In this document: positions 9,048-17,577 of the stretch, one piece after another
Layout: each line of letters opens with the position of its first letter
Position numbering within the stretch: the first letter of the stretch is position 1
Origin: Bradyrhizobium paxllaeri
Lineage (GTDB): Bacteria; Pseudomonadota; Alphaproteobacteria; Rhizobiales; Xanthobacteraceae
Direction: 5' to 3'
NCBI RefSeq assembly: GCF_001693515.2
Contig: NZ_CP042968.1
Location: 3,968,001 to 4,032,000, forward strand
Length of the DNA: 64,000 nt
Translations under genes and position numbers: made by a program
The notes under the pieces: model-generated
What the model saw: only the letters and a program-made list of their open reading frames with translations
What the model was told of the DNA's origin: nothing
Database searches by the model: none

Positions 9048-9239
9048 AATCTGCTCCGGCGGCGGTGGCCGCGACTCAATGTCCGGACTCTAGCCGAATT
9101 CCGGCAAAGCGTTTGATCGGGCCGCACCGCAGCGGCTATTCTGGCTCCCGGGGACAAGGCCATACGGCAATTGATGGAACCTGCGAATCCAGTGTTCGCG
9201 GGGCAAATGGTATTTGCCGGATTAGAAGCGAGCAGGGGC

Positions 9240-9953
9240 GTGCTGAAGGGACTGTACAAATTCCGTTTCACGACGGAGCGCGGGGAAGGCTCGGGCGTGA
9301 TGTTCGCGACCGCGGGCGGCAAGCTCTATGGCGGCGATTCCGGCTCTTCCTTTGTCGGCAGCTTCACCGAGGCCAACGGCATCCTCTCTTGCGAGGTGAC
9401 GATGTCGCGCCACTATCACGATCCCAAATTTGTTCCGATGTTCGAGGTCGAACATGCCGTGATGAACTTCACAGGCAAGCCGTGCGGCGAGGAAATTCAT
9501 TTCGAGGGCGGCAGCGCGGCCTTGCCCGGTGTCCATTTCACGACCGTTTTGAGCCCCATCGATGTTACCGACGCGCCGCCGCCCGGCGAGGTCGGGCCTG
9601 ACGCGATCAGCAACGGACTTTATTCGATCCACATCCGCATGCTCGACGGCATCGACGCCGGCAATACCGGTGTCATGATGCTGCGTGACGGCCGTATCCG
9701 CGGCGGCGACGCTTTCTTCGATTATATCGGCGCGTATTCGGCGGCGAATGGCAGATGGAAAGGCGAACTCGTCAACCGCGAGCATACGCCGTCCATGAGC
9801 GAGCGGCCGATATTCGGCGGCCATGAAGTCGGCATCGGTTTCTCCGGCACCTACGACGCCGACGGCGCCGTAGGCGAAGCCACCGCGCTCGCCGGCAAGC
9901 GCAGCATCCGCTTCAAGGCCGTGCTGCGAAAGCTGGTGGAGGTGGAGGGTTAA
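9240..9953 (+). CDS. Tandem GrlR-domain protein, paralogue 1
   Basis: 237 residues from GTG 9240, a start chosen because the two paralogues at 16151 and 19231 begin at the equivalent codon before G-L/F-YK-V/F-F. Two halves each resemble the GrlR fold (the small beta protein that represses type III secretion in enterobacteria). Half one: LKGLYKFRF, GVMFATAGGKLYGGDSG. Half two: SNGLYSIHIRMLDG, GVMMLRDGRIRGGDAFFDYIGAY. The C-terminus carries HTPSMSERPIFGGHEVGIGFSG, nearly invariant in all three copies. It is the most diverged of the three. An ATG at 9207 is an alternative start. Converges with and overlaps by 4 bp the SDR gene. Confidence 0.72.
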   Translation: MLKGLYKFRFTTERGEGSGVMFATAGGKLYGGDSGSSFVGSFTEANGILSCEVTMSRHYHDPKFVPMFEVEHAVMNFTGKPCGEEIHFEGGSAALPGVHFTTVLSPIDVTDAPPPGEVGPDAISNGLYSIHIRMLDGIDAGNTGVMMLRDGRIRGGDAFFDYIGAYSAANGRWKGELVNREHTPSMSERPIFGGHEVGIGFSGTYDADGAVGEATALAGKRSIRFKAVLRKLVEVEG

Positions 9954-10630
9954 ACCCTCCCGTTCACCGGCAGCAGCGCGCCGGTGACGGCGCTTGCGGC
10001 GTCGCTGGCGAGGAAGAGGATCACCTCGGCCAATTCCTTCGGCGTCACCCATTTGGCGAAATCGGCTTTGGGCATGCTGGCGCGGTTGGCCGCGGTGTCG
10101 ATGATCGACGGCAGCACGGCGTTGACGGTGATCCTGCCCTTCAACTCCGCGGCAAGCGCTTCGGTGAGGCGGTGCACGCCAGCCTTGGAGGCGGCGTAGG
10201 CGCCCATGCCGGCGCCTGCCTGCAGTGCGCCCATGGCGCCGACATTGACGATCCGCCCGGCACCCGATGCGACGAGATGCGGGATCGCCGCGCGCGACGC
10301 ATTGAGCGCGGTCGTCACGTTGAGCGCGTACATCCGCTGCCATGTCCTGGGATCGCCATCGGCCACCGTCTCGAAGGCGAAGCCGCCGGCGATGTTGATC
10401 AGCGCGTCGAGCTTGCCGAAATGCCTGGCCGCGGCGTCGATCGCCTTCCTGGCTTGCGCCGCGTCGGTGAGGTCGACGCCGCCGAGTTCGAACAGATCGG
10501 CGGTAGCGGGAGCTTGCGTCGGCGCGTGATCGACGCTCGCAATCCTGGCGCCGCGCGCCAGCGCCTCGTCGGCGACGACGCTGCCAAGCGCGCCGAGAGC
10601 CCCCGTCACCACAATGACCTTTCCGTCCAT
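9950..10630 (-). CDS. SDR family NAD(P)-dependent oxidoreductase
   Basis: 226-residue classical short-chain dehydrogenase. Rossmann motif VTGALGALGSVV at the N-terminus, INIAGGFAF (NAG-like), the catalytic YAASKAG and a C-terminal substrate loop. Start ATG 10630 has GGAGG at good spacing. The typical TGxxxGxG reads TGALGALG. Substrate unknown. Its 3' end overlaps the end of the GrlR-type gene. Confidence 0.88.
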   Translation of the reverse strand: MDGKVIVVTGALGALGSVVADEALARGARIASVDHAPTQAPATADLFELGGVDLTDAAQARKAIDAAARHFGKLDALINIAGGFAFETVADGDPRTWQRMYALNVTTALNASRAAIPHLVASGAGRIVNVGAMGALQAGAGMGAYAASKAGVHRLTEALAAELKGRITVNAVLPSIIDTAANRASMPKADFAKWVTPKELAEVILFLASDAASAVTGALLPVNGRV

Positions 10631-10759
10631 GATGGCCTCCGTACGCGGGGGAAATGGCAAGCGCACACTAGCGCCTGCATATTTTCATTTGCAATGCGGC
10701 GATTTTGGCGACGAAATACCCCTGCAACGTGAGATGGTATCACACAGCGGAGGTTTCAA

Positions 10760-11482
10760 ATGGTTGACAATTTCGCCGTCGCCGATCTCCCTGACGAAGT
10801 CATCGGCTTCAAATACCCGCTTCCGAATCTGGCGCGAAGCCTGAAGCAGCGAAACACTAAAATCGTTGCCTTTGGTTCCTCGTCGACGGCGGGAACGCGT
10901 CAGGTCGTGCCCTTTCCGGCCTACCTTGAGTTGATGCTGAGGAACGAGTTCGGCACCGAGATGACCAGCGAGTTCGGCAAACGGATGATCAACGTGATCA
11001 ACCGGGGAGTCGGCGGCGAGGAGGCGTCGACCGAACTGCCGCGCATGCAATCCGATGTAATCGACGAGGCGCCGGCGCTGGTGATCTGGCAGGTCGGCAC
11101 CAACGCTGTCTTTCGCAACACGGTGCCGGAATTCGCATTCGAGAAAGTCTTCGCCGCCATTGCGGAGGGGCTGGATCGCCTGTCCAAACTCCCTACCGAT
11201 GTCATCCTGATGGACTCGCAATACGCGACCGCCGTCGTGACACCCGAGAAGAAGCCGCTCTCCGAGGCGATGGTGAAGCGCATATCCGAGTTGGCTGAGG
11301 TCGCCGGGGTCGATGTGTTCCGTCGCTACGCCCTGATGGAGCGGTGGCACATCGCGATGCGAGAATTGGTCGATCCGGCCGATGACCTCGCACTCCACTT
11401 GAGCGACTGGGCAACGCGGAACGTCACGGAGGCGCTGTTCAGTCAAATCAAGAGGATGGTGAAGGCGGCCGACGCCACGTAA
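10760..11482 (+). CDS. SGNH/GDSL-type hydrolase
   Basis: 240 residues without a signal peptide. Block I reads AFGSSSTAGT (nucleophile Ser in a GSSS variant of GDS), block II NRGVGGEEAS (Gly), block III WQVGTNAVF (Asn), and the C-terminal block has LALHLSDWA in place of DxxH with nearby Asp-His. Such proteins are esterases or lipases acting on acyl or acetyl groups. Ribosome site: CGGAGG about 9 bp before the ATG. Confidence 0.8.
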   Translation: MVDNFAVADLPDEVIGFKYPLPNLARSLKQRNTKIVAFGSSSTAGTRQVVPFPAYLELMLRNEFGTEMTSEFGKRMINVINRGVGGEEASTELPRMQSDVIDEAPALVIWQVGTNAVFRNTVPEFAFEKVFAAIAEGLDRLSKLPTDVILMDSQYATAVVTPEKKPLSEAMVKRISELAEVAGVDVFRRYALMERWHIAMRELVDPADDLALHLSDWATRNVTEALFSQIKRMVKAADAT

Positions 11483-11589
11483 GACTACGGGACGAGGCAA
11501 GATCGATAAAATTTGCCGGAGTTCTGTAAGCCGTTTGCAGACTCCGTTCGATACAAGCGGGTTCCAACAAGAAGGCAGGGGGATTTGTC

Positions 11590-11790
11590 ATGGGTTTGCC
11601 GGATCACGGTTTACCGCTTGTTCAGCTTAAGGAGCAGCGGCGCGACCTGGTCGTAGCGCTGCAAAATCGCAGCGGTCCGGTCTCGAGCTGGGAATTGATG
11701 CAGATCGCCGCGATCCAGCAGGCGATCTCGGCGTTCGAGGACGTCATCGCCGATCTCGACGCCGAAATGGAAATGGAAGCGGCGGCTTGA
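11590..11790 (+). CDS. Small conserved hypothetical protein
   Basis: 66 residues, with GCAGGGGG upstream of ATG 11590. Predicted all-helical (LVQLKEQRRDLVVALQNRS; MQIAAIQQAISAFEDVIADLDAEME), so probably a short coiled coil. No family that I can name. Confidence 0.6.
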   Translation: MGLPDHGLPLVQLKEQRRDLVVALQNRSGPVSSWELMQIAAIQQAISAFEDVIADLDAEMEMEAAA

Positions 11791-11862
11791 GCCGATAGGC
11801 GCGGCCTTCCGCAACTGCCACGACCCGCTTTACTGCTGGCGCGCGCCGGATAAGATCGCGCC

Positions 11863-12552
11863 ATGCGTGTTTCGGCAGTTCCACTCGCGCTCCTCGCATG
11901 GTGTGTTCAGCCAATGGCTGGCGCGAATGCCCAGGCCTGCGTCGCCGATCAACATGGCGGCCTCGTCTGCGGCGAGGGCAAGGCCGCGATGCGTGTCGTC
12001 GCCGACACCATTTCGCCCTCGAAGAATTACGCGTTCGCCTGGCGCAGCCCGCAGGGCCTGCCGTCAGGCAGCGATACTCCCGACAACATCGAAAACGTCC
12101 TGGTCCGCCTCAATGACGGCGCGGTGCTCGCCAAGCTCGGCGGCGAGTATTGGGCGACGGGCGAGATGCGCGCAAACCGCTACGAACTGACCGCCGCCTG
12201 GTCGCCGGACAGCCGATCCGTCATTGAGGTCGCGAACAGCCGGTGGGAAAGCGATTCCTTTGCCTATTACCGGATCGACGGTGCATCGGCGACCAGGCTC
12301 GATCTGCGTGCGCTGGTCGAGCCTGTCATGACAGCGAGGCTGCCGCCGCGAAATCGCCAGGGCAATTCCTTCCGCGTGCGGACGGATCAGCCGGTGACGC
12401 TCGATGCGCGCGGCCGCCTGCGCTTTACCGCGATGCTCTATGTGCCCAAGAGCGAAACCAGCAACGACTACAAGATACAGGTCAACGTCCGCACGACAGG
12501 CGGCAAACCGTCCGCGCAGGTCGTGTCGCTGCGGCGGGCGAAGGCGGATTAG
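11863..12552 (+). CDS. Exported hypothetical protein
   Basis: 229 residues with a Sec signal peptide (VPLALLAWCVQPMAGANAQA, cleavage near ANA-QA). The mature part has beta-rich sequence including YAFAWRSPQG, WSPDSRSVIEVANSRW and YYRIDGASATRLDL, reminiscent of a WD40/TolB-like strand pattern but too short for a propeller. Cys residues at CVADQHGGLVCGEG could form one disulphide. Function unknown. Confidence 0.7.
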   Translation: MRVSAVPLALLAWCVQPMAGANAQACVADQHGGLVCGEGKAAMRVVADTISPSKNYAFAWRSPQGLPSGSDTPDNIENVLVRLNDGAVLAKLGGEYWATGEMRANRYELTAAWSPDSRSVIEVANSRWESDSFAYYRIDGASATRLDLRALVEPVMTARLPPRNRQGNSFRVRTDQPVTLDARGRLRFTAMLYVPKSETSNDYKIQVNVRTTGGKPSAQVVSLRRAKAD

Positions 12553-12639
12553 CGCACGTCCATGCTGGATGAGGTTTCTTGCGTTGTAGCCGATCCTCTT
12601 CGCGACACCAGATAACCATTAAGGCGTCAGCTGTTGAAC

Positions 12640-12891
12640 GTGCGCGTCGTGATGGTTGGCTGCGCGTCGTTGCGAGTGCCGCAGACTTCGTCGTATCTTG
12701 CGCCCCCTTGAGTGTGGGGGTTAGCCCGTACGAGGTATTCAGCAGCTCGCCAAGGCGCTGTATCCTGCCTGTAGGCTTGCGGGAGAAGCGGAGCGATATC
12801 GCGAGTTCAGGATTGTCCGGTTGGCGGAAGTACCCAGCCTTGCGATCCGAGAGAAGAGCCCCGGCGCGCGCAGCGTCGGGGCTCTCTTTCT
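12640..12891 (+). ncRNA. Candidate structured RNA in a gene-free gap
   Basis: 343-bp gap with no credible ORF. It has a promoter-like TTGCGA/TATCTT pair (12670, 12694; 18-bp spacing), hairpins CCCCC-TTGAGTGT-GGGGG and AGGTAT..CAGC/GCTG.ATCCT, and ends in a strong intrinsic terminator at 12855-12891. Transcript of about 185 nt expected. Size and position would fit a 6S-type regulatory RNA, but I cannot confirm that by eye. It could instead be only the terminator of the minus-strand phosphatase gene. Confidence 0.38.
12855..12891 (+). terminator. Intrinsic terminator
   Basis: AGAGCCCCG stem with exact complement CGGGGCTCT, 13-nt loop, followed by CTTTCT. Works on the plus strand for the candidate RNA; on the minus strand it lies directly after the phosphatase stop codon, so it may serve both. 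Confidence 0.7.
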
Positions 12892-12895
12892 GATG

Positions 12896-13642
12896 TCAGC
12901 CTTGCAGATAGCGCGCTTCGAGATGGGCGCGTTCGGCTTCGCCGAGACCGAGGCCGTCGCGGAGATAGGTTTCGAGGTTGCCGTAGTCGGCGTCGATGGC
13001 CTCGAAGGCGGCGGCGAGGAACGAGGCCTGCACTGAACCAAGCACCTGCCTGATGTCGTCAGGCAGATCGGTGCTGTGATTGGGATCCCGTCGGTAGAAG
13101 CGGTTGGTCAGCAGATAGTCTTCCGAAATGATGTCCTCGGAAACGCCGAGCGTATGCAGGATCAGCGCGCACGCAAAGCCGGTGCGATCCTTGCCGGCGG
13201 TGCAATGGATCACCAGCGGCGCACGTTCTTCCAGCAAATGGGCGAACAGCGTCCGGTAGTGCCGCGTGTTCTTCTGTACGTAGCTGCGGTAGGAGTCGCG
13301 CATCACCTCGACGGCGTGGTCGGTCGATAGCGGTGTGCCGGCGGCCACGATCGCGCGTAGCGCCGCGACCACCGTGGGTTCGACCGGCAGCGAATGAACC
13401 GTGATTTCAGGCATGCCGCACAGGGCAGCGGTGCGCTCCTCGCTGCCGCGAAAGTCGAATGCGCTGCGGACGCCGAGCTCCCGCACGACGGAGACATCGT
13501 CGTCGGTGAGATGGCCGAGATGGTTGGAGCGAAAAATCTGCCGCCAGCGCACGGTTCGGCCGTCGCTGGTGGGATAGCCGCCGAGGTCGCGGAAATTGCT
13601 GGCGCCGTAAAGGTTGAGATGGCGGGCAGGGGAATCTGACAT
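12896..13642 (-). CDS. Tyrosine-protein phosphatase
   Basis: 248 residues from ATG 13642. P-loop VIHCTAGKDRTGFA carries the C-x5-R signature (HCTAGKDR) of the lipid/tyrosine phosphatase family found in bacteria (Tyr_phosphatase3). N-terminal NFRDLGGYPTSDGR and IFRSNHLGHLTDDD are family hallmarks, and YLLTNRFYRR follows the P-loop. Cytoplasmic. An upstream in-frame extension to 13723 is possible but lacks the family pattern. Target unknown. Confidence 0.88.
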   Translation of the reverse strand: MSDSPARHLNLYGASNFRDLGGYPTSDGRTVRWRQIFRSNHLGHLTDDDVSVVRELGVRSAFDFRGSEERTAALCGMPEITVHSLPVEPTVVAALRAIVAAGTPLSTDHAVEVMRDSYRSYVQKNTRHYRTLFAHLLEERAPLVIHCTAGKDRTGFACALILHTLGVSEDIISEDYLLTNRFYRRDPNHSTDLPDDIRQVLGSVQASFLAAAFEAIDADYGNLETYLRDGLGLGEAERAHLEARYLQG

Positions 13643-13734
13643 CAATGCATCAGGGGTTCGAACGGAGAATATGGGACGGATCGGGTGTCGTTCCGCCTCG
13701 TCTCGTCTATACTGAACTCTCACGGGGGCGAAAC

Positions 13735-14052
13735 ATGAATCGGCGGAACATCACGATTTTTGGCGCGGCGCTGGGCCTCGTCGCGATTGCAGGTGCGGCA
13801 TCGCCGGCAACGGCGCAGTCCAGCTTCCGGAACTACCGTTGCGCCGACGGATCGCAATTCATGGTCGGATTTTTCCAGTACGACAAGCGCGCCCATCTGC
13901 AACTGGACGGCAAGGCGGTGACGCTGCCGAAACGTTGGGCCCTGTCGGGCTCGCGTTATCAGGCGAAGGGTGTGACCTTACGGATCACCAAGGCCGGGGT
14001 TACGACGCTCAAGCACGCCAAACGGAAGACCACGACATGCGAGCAGACATGA
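13735..14052 (+). CDS. MliC-like lysozyme inhibitor domain protein
   Basis: 105 residues. Signal peptide with cleavage near ATA-QS, then an MliC-type domain: YRCADGSQFMVGFFQYDKRAHLQLDGK, LP, SGSRYQAKGVTLRITKAG and a final TTTCEQT supplying the second Cys. MliC proteins bind C-type lysozyme in the periplasm through the Gly-x-x-Tyr/Lys loop. No lipobox is seen, so it would be a soluble periplasmic form. GGGGGCG ribosome site. Followed by an intrinsic terminator. Confidence 0.72.
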   Translation: MNRRNITIFGAALGLVAIAGAASPATAQSSFRNYRCADGSQFMVGFFQYDKRAHLQLDGKAVTLPKRWALSGSRYQAKGVTLRITKAGVTTLKHAKRKTTTCEQT

Positions 14053-14087
14053 AAAAGGGCCGAAACGCTTTCGTTCCGACCCTTTTC
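14052..14087 (+). terminator. Intrinsic terminator of the MliC-like gene
   Basis: AAAAGGGCCGAAACG and CGTTCCGACCCTTTT pair with two G-U positions, loop CTTT, T-rich end. Confidence 0.7.
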
Positions 14088-14145
14088 TAGTTCTCCGTCC
14101 GCGCCTCGTTTGCCGGGCGCGTCCCTGCCAAACACCTCCCAGGCA

Positions 14146-14352
14146 TCAGTGATCCCGCTCGTTGCTGGCGTCCTGGATCGCCGCGGCGTGGTACCAGCTA
14201 TCGCAGCAGTCAGCGAGGTTGACCGGCTGGGCAGCGGCAAACTCGGTTACAGCTTTGGTCTCGCCATAGCGACGTCCCCCGAGAGCCGCCCGGCCCCCGG
14301 CTGGGAATTGGTAGATCTTGGCGGTCCCCTGATTCAAACCCGTAGTCATCAT
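14146..14352 (-). CDS. gstI: GstI-type DUF2735 protein, divergent from glnII
   Basis: 68 residues starting MMTTGLNQGTAKIYQFPAGG, the hallmark TAKIYQFP of DUF2735. AAGGAG lies 7 bp before the first of two adjacent ATGs. In rhizobia GstI is a roughly 63-residue protein encoded divergently from glnII that lowers glutamine synthetase II production at the translational level when nitrogen is plentiful. Both the sequence and the divergent position next to glnII support the same role here. The CC pair in LADCCDSWYH is near the C-terminus. Confidence 0.72.
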   Translation of the reverse strand: MMTTGLNQGTAKIYQFPAGGRAALGGRRYGETKAVTEFAAAQPVNLADCCDSWYHAAAIQDASNERDH

Positions 14353-14920
14353 CGGAAATCTCCTTCTGTCGACGCGCGAGCCTCCATGGTGCGCCCGACT
14401 CGTTCTTGAGTGGTTACGTAAGTCGATATTGTCGGTGCTCCGGGCGGGTGCAAGTGACCAAGAGAGCGGCAGATTTTGTCTATTTCGTAGGCAGTTTCGG
14501 CGCTGCTTCCTGCGAGGCAGCGGTCGCGTGATCAACGCCTGGGCCGGCGGGATGGTTGCTCGGGTAGGCCGACGGCCCTTGCAGCGACTTCAAAACGGTG
14601 CCGCACCTTTAAGCGTTTAGCGGTCAGCAGGCGGAAATGCCGGAGAAATGGGCTGGATTCGGGTTGCCGGCCTGCCGCTGGACTGCCGGATTTGCGGGTC
14701 TGCCGCGCTCCTATGTCGCAGCTTTTATTTTAGGCCCCGAGGGCAAGCCCTGTGGATGACCGTTGCCGCACTGCAGCGATTGGCACGTTAAATGCTTAGT
14801 AAGGCGTGGCCTACGTGGCCGGGTACACGTATGCGAAAGACCTCCGGGGGCTGGGCGTCACACCTCAGATTTCAAGCGTCGGTCTTCCGCATTTCACAGA
14901 AGCAACTCAAGAGAGGCTCA
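14353..14920. promoter_or_regulatory. gstI/glnII divergent regulatory region
   Basis: 568 bp without a credible ORF between the divergent gstI and glnII starts. It contains the sigma-54-type element described separately at 14781. No perfect NtrC palindrome (GCAC-N-GTGC type) was found by eye. The segment 14660-14720 holds several GCCTGCCG-like words of unknown significance. Confidence 0.6.
14781..14797 (+). promoter_or_regulatory. Sigma-54-type promoter of glnII
   Basis: TGGCACGTTAAATGCTT has the invariant GG (14782-14783), exactly 10 bases, then GC (14794-14795), as required for sigma-54 RNA polymerase. Start of transcription would be near 14806, giving a leader of about 115 nt before the glnII ATG. 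NtrC-dependent sigma-54 control of glnII is established in Bradyrhizobium. Confidence 0.8.
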
Positions 14921-15958
14921 ATGACCAAGTACAAGCTCGAGTATATTTGGCTCGACGGCTATACGCCGACGCCGAGTTTGCGCGGCAAAACGCAGATCAA
15001 GGAATTCGACAAGTTCCCGACGCTGGAACAGCTTCCGTTGTGGGGTTTTGACGGTTCGTCCACCAATCAGGCCGAAGGCCACAGCTCCGATTGCGTGCTG
15101 AAGCCGGTCGCCGTCTATCCGGATGCCGCGCGTGAAAACGGCGCGCTGGTGATGTGCGAAGTCATGATGCCGGATGGCAAGACCCCGCATGCCTCGAACA
15201 AGCGCGCGACCATCCTCGACGATGAAGGTGCCTGGTTCGGCTTTGAGCAGGAATATTTCTTCTACAAGGACGGCCGTCCGCTCGGCTTCCCGTCGGATGG
15301 CTATCCGGCGCCGCAGGGCCCGTACTACACCGGCGTCGGCTACAAGAACGTCGGCGACGTCGCCCGCAAGATCGTGGAAGAGCACCTCAACCTCTGCCTC
15401 GCCGCCGGCATCAACCACGAAGGCATCAACGCCGAAGTGGCGAAGGGCCAGTGGGAATTCCAGATCTTCGGCAAGGGCTCCAAGACCGCGGCCGACCAGA
15501 TGTGGATCGCCCGCTACCTGATGCTGCGCCTCACCGAATCCTACGGCATCGACATCGAATTCCACTGCAAGCCGCTTGGCGATACCGACTGGAACGGCTC
15601 GGGCATGCACGCCAACTTCTCGACCAAGTACATGCGCGAAGTCGGCGGCAAGGAATACTTCGAGAAGCTGATGGGTGCCTTCGAGAAGAACCTCATGGAC
15701 CACATTGCCGTCTACGGGCCTGATAACGACAAGCGCCTGACCGGCAAGCACGAGACCGCACCCTGGAACAAGTTCAGCTACGGCGTGGCTGACCGCGGCG
15801 CCTCGATCCGCGTTCCGCACTCCTTCGTCAACAACGGCTACAAGGGCTATCTGGAAGACCGCCGCCCGAACTCCCAGGGCGACCCTTACCAGATCGCTTC
15901 GCAGATCCTGAAGACCATCTCGGAAGTCCCGACCGGCGCCAAGGCGGCCGCCGCTTAA
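14921..15958 (+). CDS. glnII: Glutamine synthetase type II
   Basis: 345-residue eukaryote-like GSII that makes glutamine from glutamate, ammonia and ATP. Beta-grasp domain with WGFDGSSTNQAEGHSSDC, catalytic domain with WFGFEQEYF (metal-binding Glu), GINHEGINAEVAKGQWEFQ, NGSGMHANFSTK and the C-terminal RRPNSQGDPYQIA. Length and motifs are those of rhizobial GlnII, not the 470-residue GlnA. Start follows AGAGAGG. Sigma-54 promoter upstream and gstI opposite point to nitrogen-limited expression. Confidence 0.97.
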   Translation: MTKYKLEYIWLDGYTPTPSLRGKTQIKEFDKFPTLEQLPLWGFDGSSTNQAEGHSSDCVLKPVAVYPDAARENGALVMCEVMMPDGKTPHASNKRATILDDEGAWFGFEQEYFFYKDGRPLGFPSDGYPAPQGPYYTGVGYKNVGDVARKIVEEHLNLCLAAGINHEGINAEVAKGQWEFQIFGKGSKTAADQMWIARYLMLRLTESYGIDIEFHCKPLGDTDWNGSGMHANFSTKYMREVGGKEYFEKLMGAFEKNLMDHIAVYGPDNDKRLTGKHETAPWNKFSYGVADRGASIRVPHSFVNNGYKGYLEDRRPNSQGDPYQIASQILKTISEVPTGAKAAAA

Positions 15959-15995
15959 GGCACGGACGACAGGCTCCGGGACACCGGGGGCAAAG

Positions 15996-16040
15996 ATGAT
16001 CCGCCAAGGCAAAAACCGCCTTGGCGGATCATTGCGTTTT
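15996..16040 (+). terminator. Intrinsic terminator of glnII
   Basis: ATGATCCGCCAAGGC and its exact complement (15 bp), loop AAAAACC, followed by TGCGTTTTG. Confidence 0.85.
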
Positions 16041-16150
16041 GATGACACGGCGTCCTGGCGGGGCCGGGATTAAATCCGACCGTTCAAGACCGTTCCCCTG
16101 GGTTGTGAACCGCGCTAGACACGGGCCGTGAGCTTGCCGGGGACACGGCA

Positions 16151-16855
16151 TTGTTTGAGGGATTTTACAAGGTCAGGTTTCAGCTTGGCGCTTCGGTCGG
16201 CCGCAGCGTGATGTATGCGCGTGACGGCAGGATGCTGGGCGGCAACTCCGCCTTTGCCCATATCGGCACCTACGAAAAGCAGGACGACGGCGTCGACGTC
16301 GTGATCCAGACGGTGCGCCACAACCCGGATCCGGCCTATCGCGCGATGGCCGGTACCGACGATGCCACCCTGCTGGCGAAGGGCAGGGCGGACGGAAACC
16401 TCTACCGCTTTGAAGGGGGCTTGAAGGAATTGCCAGGCGTGGCGTTCCAGTCGGTGATGACGCCGATCGAGCAGGACGTCATACCGATCGCCGGCGGTGT
16501 CGGCGCGGGCGGTATCGTCAATGGTCTCTATTCCATCCACGTTCGCCTGCTCGATGGCGTCGAAGGGGGCCTCACCGGCGTGATGCTGCTCAACGAGGGC
16601 CGCATCCTCGGCGGCGACGCATCCTTCTACTATGTCGGCACCTACACCTCGGAGAACGGCCGCTGGAAGGGCCAGATCCTCAATCAGGAGCATACGCCAT
16701 CGATGGGCGAGAACCCGATCTTCGGCGGCCATGAAGTCGGCATCGGCTTTTCCGGCACCTGCGATGGGGAAGGCGCGCTGCTGGAGGCGACCGCGCTCGC
16801 CGGCAAGCGCAGCCTTCGCATGACCGCGGTGCTGAAGCTGATGCGGCGGGTGTAG
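16151..16855 (+). CDS. Tandem GrlR-domain protein, paralogue 2
   Basis: 234 residues from a TTG start (MFEGFYKVRF) with GGGGACA upstream. N-half: GRSVMYARDGRMLGGNSAFAHIGTY. C-half: NGLYSIHVRLLDGVEGG, GVMLLNEGRILGGDASFYYVGTY, then NQEHTPSMGENPIFGGHEVG. Each half follows the GrlR pattern of G-x-Y start, a glycine-containing hairpin and GGD/GGN. No signal peptide, so cytoplasmic. A ModA-like protein gene follows after only 6 bp, suggesting co-transcription. Close to paralogue 3, less close to paralogue 1. Confidence 0.75.
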   Translation: MFEGFYKVRFQLGASVGRSVMYARDGRMLGGNSAFAHIGTYEKQDDGVDVVIQTVRHNPDPAYRAMAGTDDATLLAKGRADGNLYRFEGGLKELPGVAFQSVMTPIEQDVIPIAGGVGAGGIVNGLYSIHVRLLDGVEGGLTGVMLLNEGRILGGDASFYYVGTYTSENGRWKGQILNQEHTPSMGENPIFGGHEVGIGFSGTCDGEGALLEATALAGKRSLRMTAVLKLMRRV

Positions 16856-16861
16856 CGGCCG

Positions 16862-17545
16862 ATGAGCGATGCCATCCGCGTGCTCTCGACGCTGGCGTTG
16901 AAGGGCGCCGTCCATGGCCTGGCCGGCCAATATCAGGCGGCCGGCGGCGCACATATCGATGCCGATTTCGCACCCACATTGGCGCTGCTCGACCGCTTGC
17001 GCGCGGGCGAAGCCGCCGACGTCGTGATCCTGACCCGTGAGGGGCTCGACGAGGTCGCCCGCGAGGGGCGGGTGGCCGCCGAGAGTTGCGTGGATCTGGC
17101 CCGCTCATGGGTCGGCATCGCCGTGAAGGCGGGGGCGGCCCATCCCGATATCGCCACTGAGGCCGCGCTGCGCGAGACGTTACTCGGCGCGCGCGTGGCC
17201 TATTCGCGGCTTGGCGCCAGCGGCATCCTGTTCGCAAATCTGATCGAGCGGCTCGGCATTGCCGCCGATATCAACACCCGCGCCGTCATCATCCCGCAAG
17301 GCTTCACCGCCGAGCGGCTCGTAACCGGCGAGGCCGATCTCGCGGTCCAGCAGATCAGCGAGTTGAAACAGGTCGGCGGCATCGAGGTGGTCGGGCCCAT
17401 TCCGCGCGAACTGCAGACGGCTGCGGTGTTTTCGGCGGGGCGAATGGCGGCATCGCCGAACGCGGGCGAGGCAGAGCGGCTGCTGCGGTTTCTCGCGTCA
17501 CCCGACGTCGCGCCGGCGCTGCGCGAGAGCGGGCTCGAGCCTTGA
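16862..17545 (+). CDS. ModA-like substrate-binding domain protein without signal peptide
   Basis: 227 residues with the type II periplasmic-binding fold of the molybdate group: VLSTLALKGAVHGLAGQYQ, DVVILTREGLDEVAREG, VAYSRLGASGILFANLIERLGI and LVTGEADLAVQQISELKQVGGIEVVGPIP. The protein begins directly with the first domain strand (MSDAIRVLSTLAL) and has no export signal, unlike true ModA. It may therefore be a cytoplasmic ligand-binding protein. Gene sits between paralogue 2 and the Sel1-repeat gene, which overlaps its end by 4 bp if the upstream TTG is used. Confidence 0.75.
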   Translation: MSDAIRVLSTLALKGAVHGLAGQYQAAGGAHIDADFAPTLALLDRLRAGEAADVVILTREGLDEVAREGRVAAESCVDLARSWVGIAVKAGAAHPDIATEAALRETLLGARVAYSRLGASGILFANLIERLGIAADINTRAVIIPQGFTAERLVTGEADLAVQQISELKQVGGIEVVGPIPRELQTAAVFSAGRMAASPNAGEAERLLRFLASPDVAPALRESGLEP

Positions 17546-17577
17546 ATTTGGTGTCCCGTCGAAGCAACCTGCGTCTC

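Noticed and set aside
14918..16048. 376-residue minus-strand frame opposite glnII
   Set aside because: Antisense shadow of a highly conserved gene; no ribosome site or family features.
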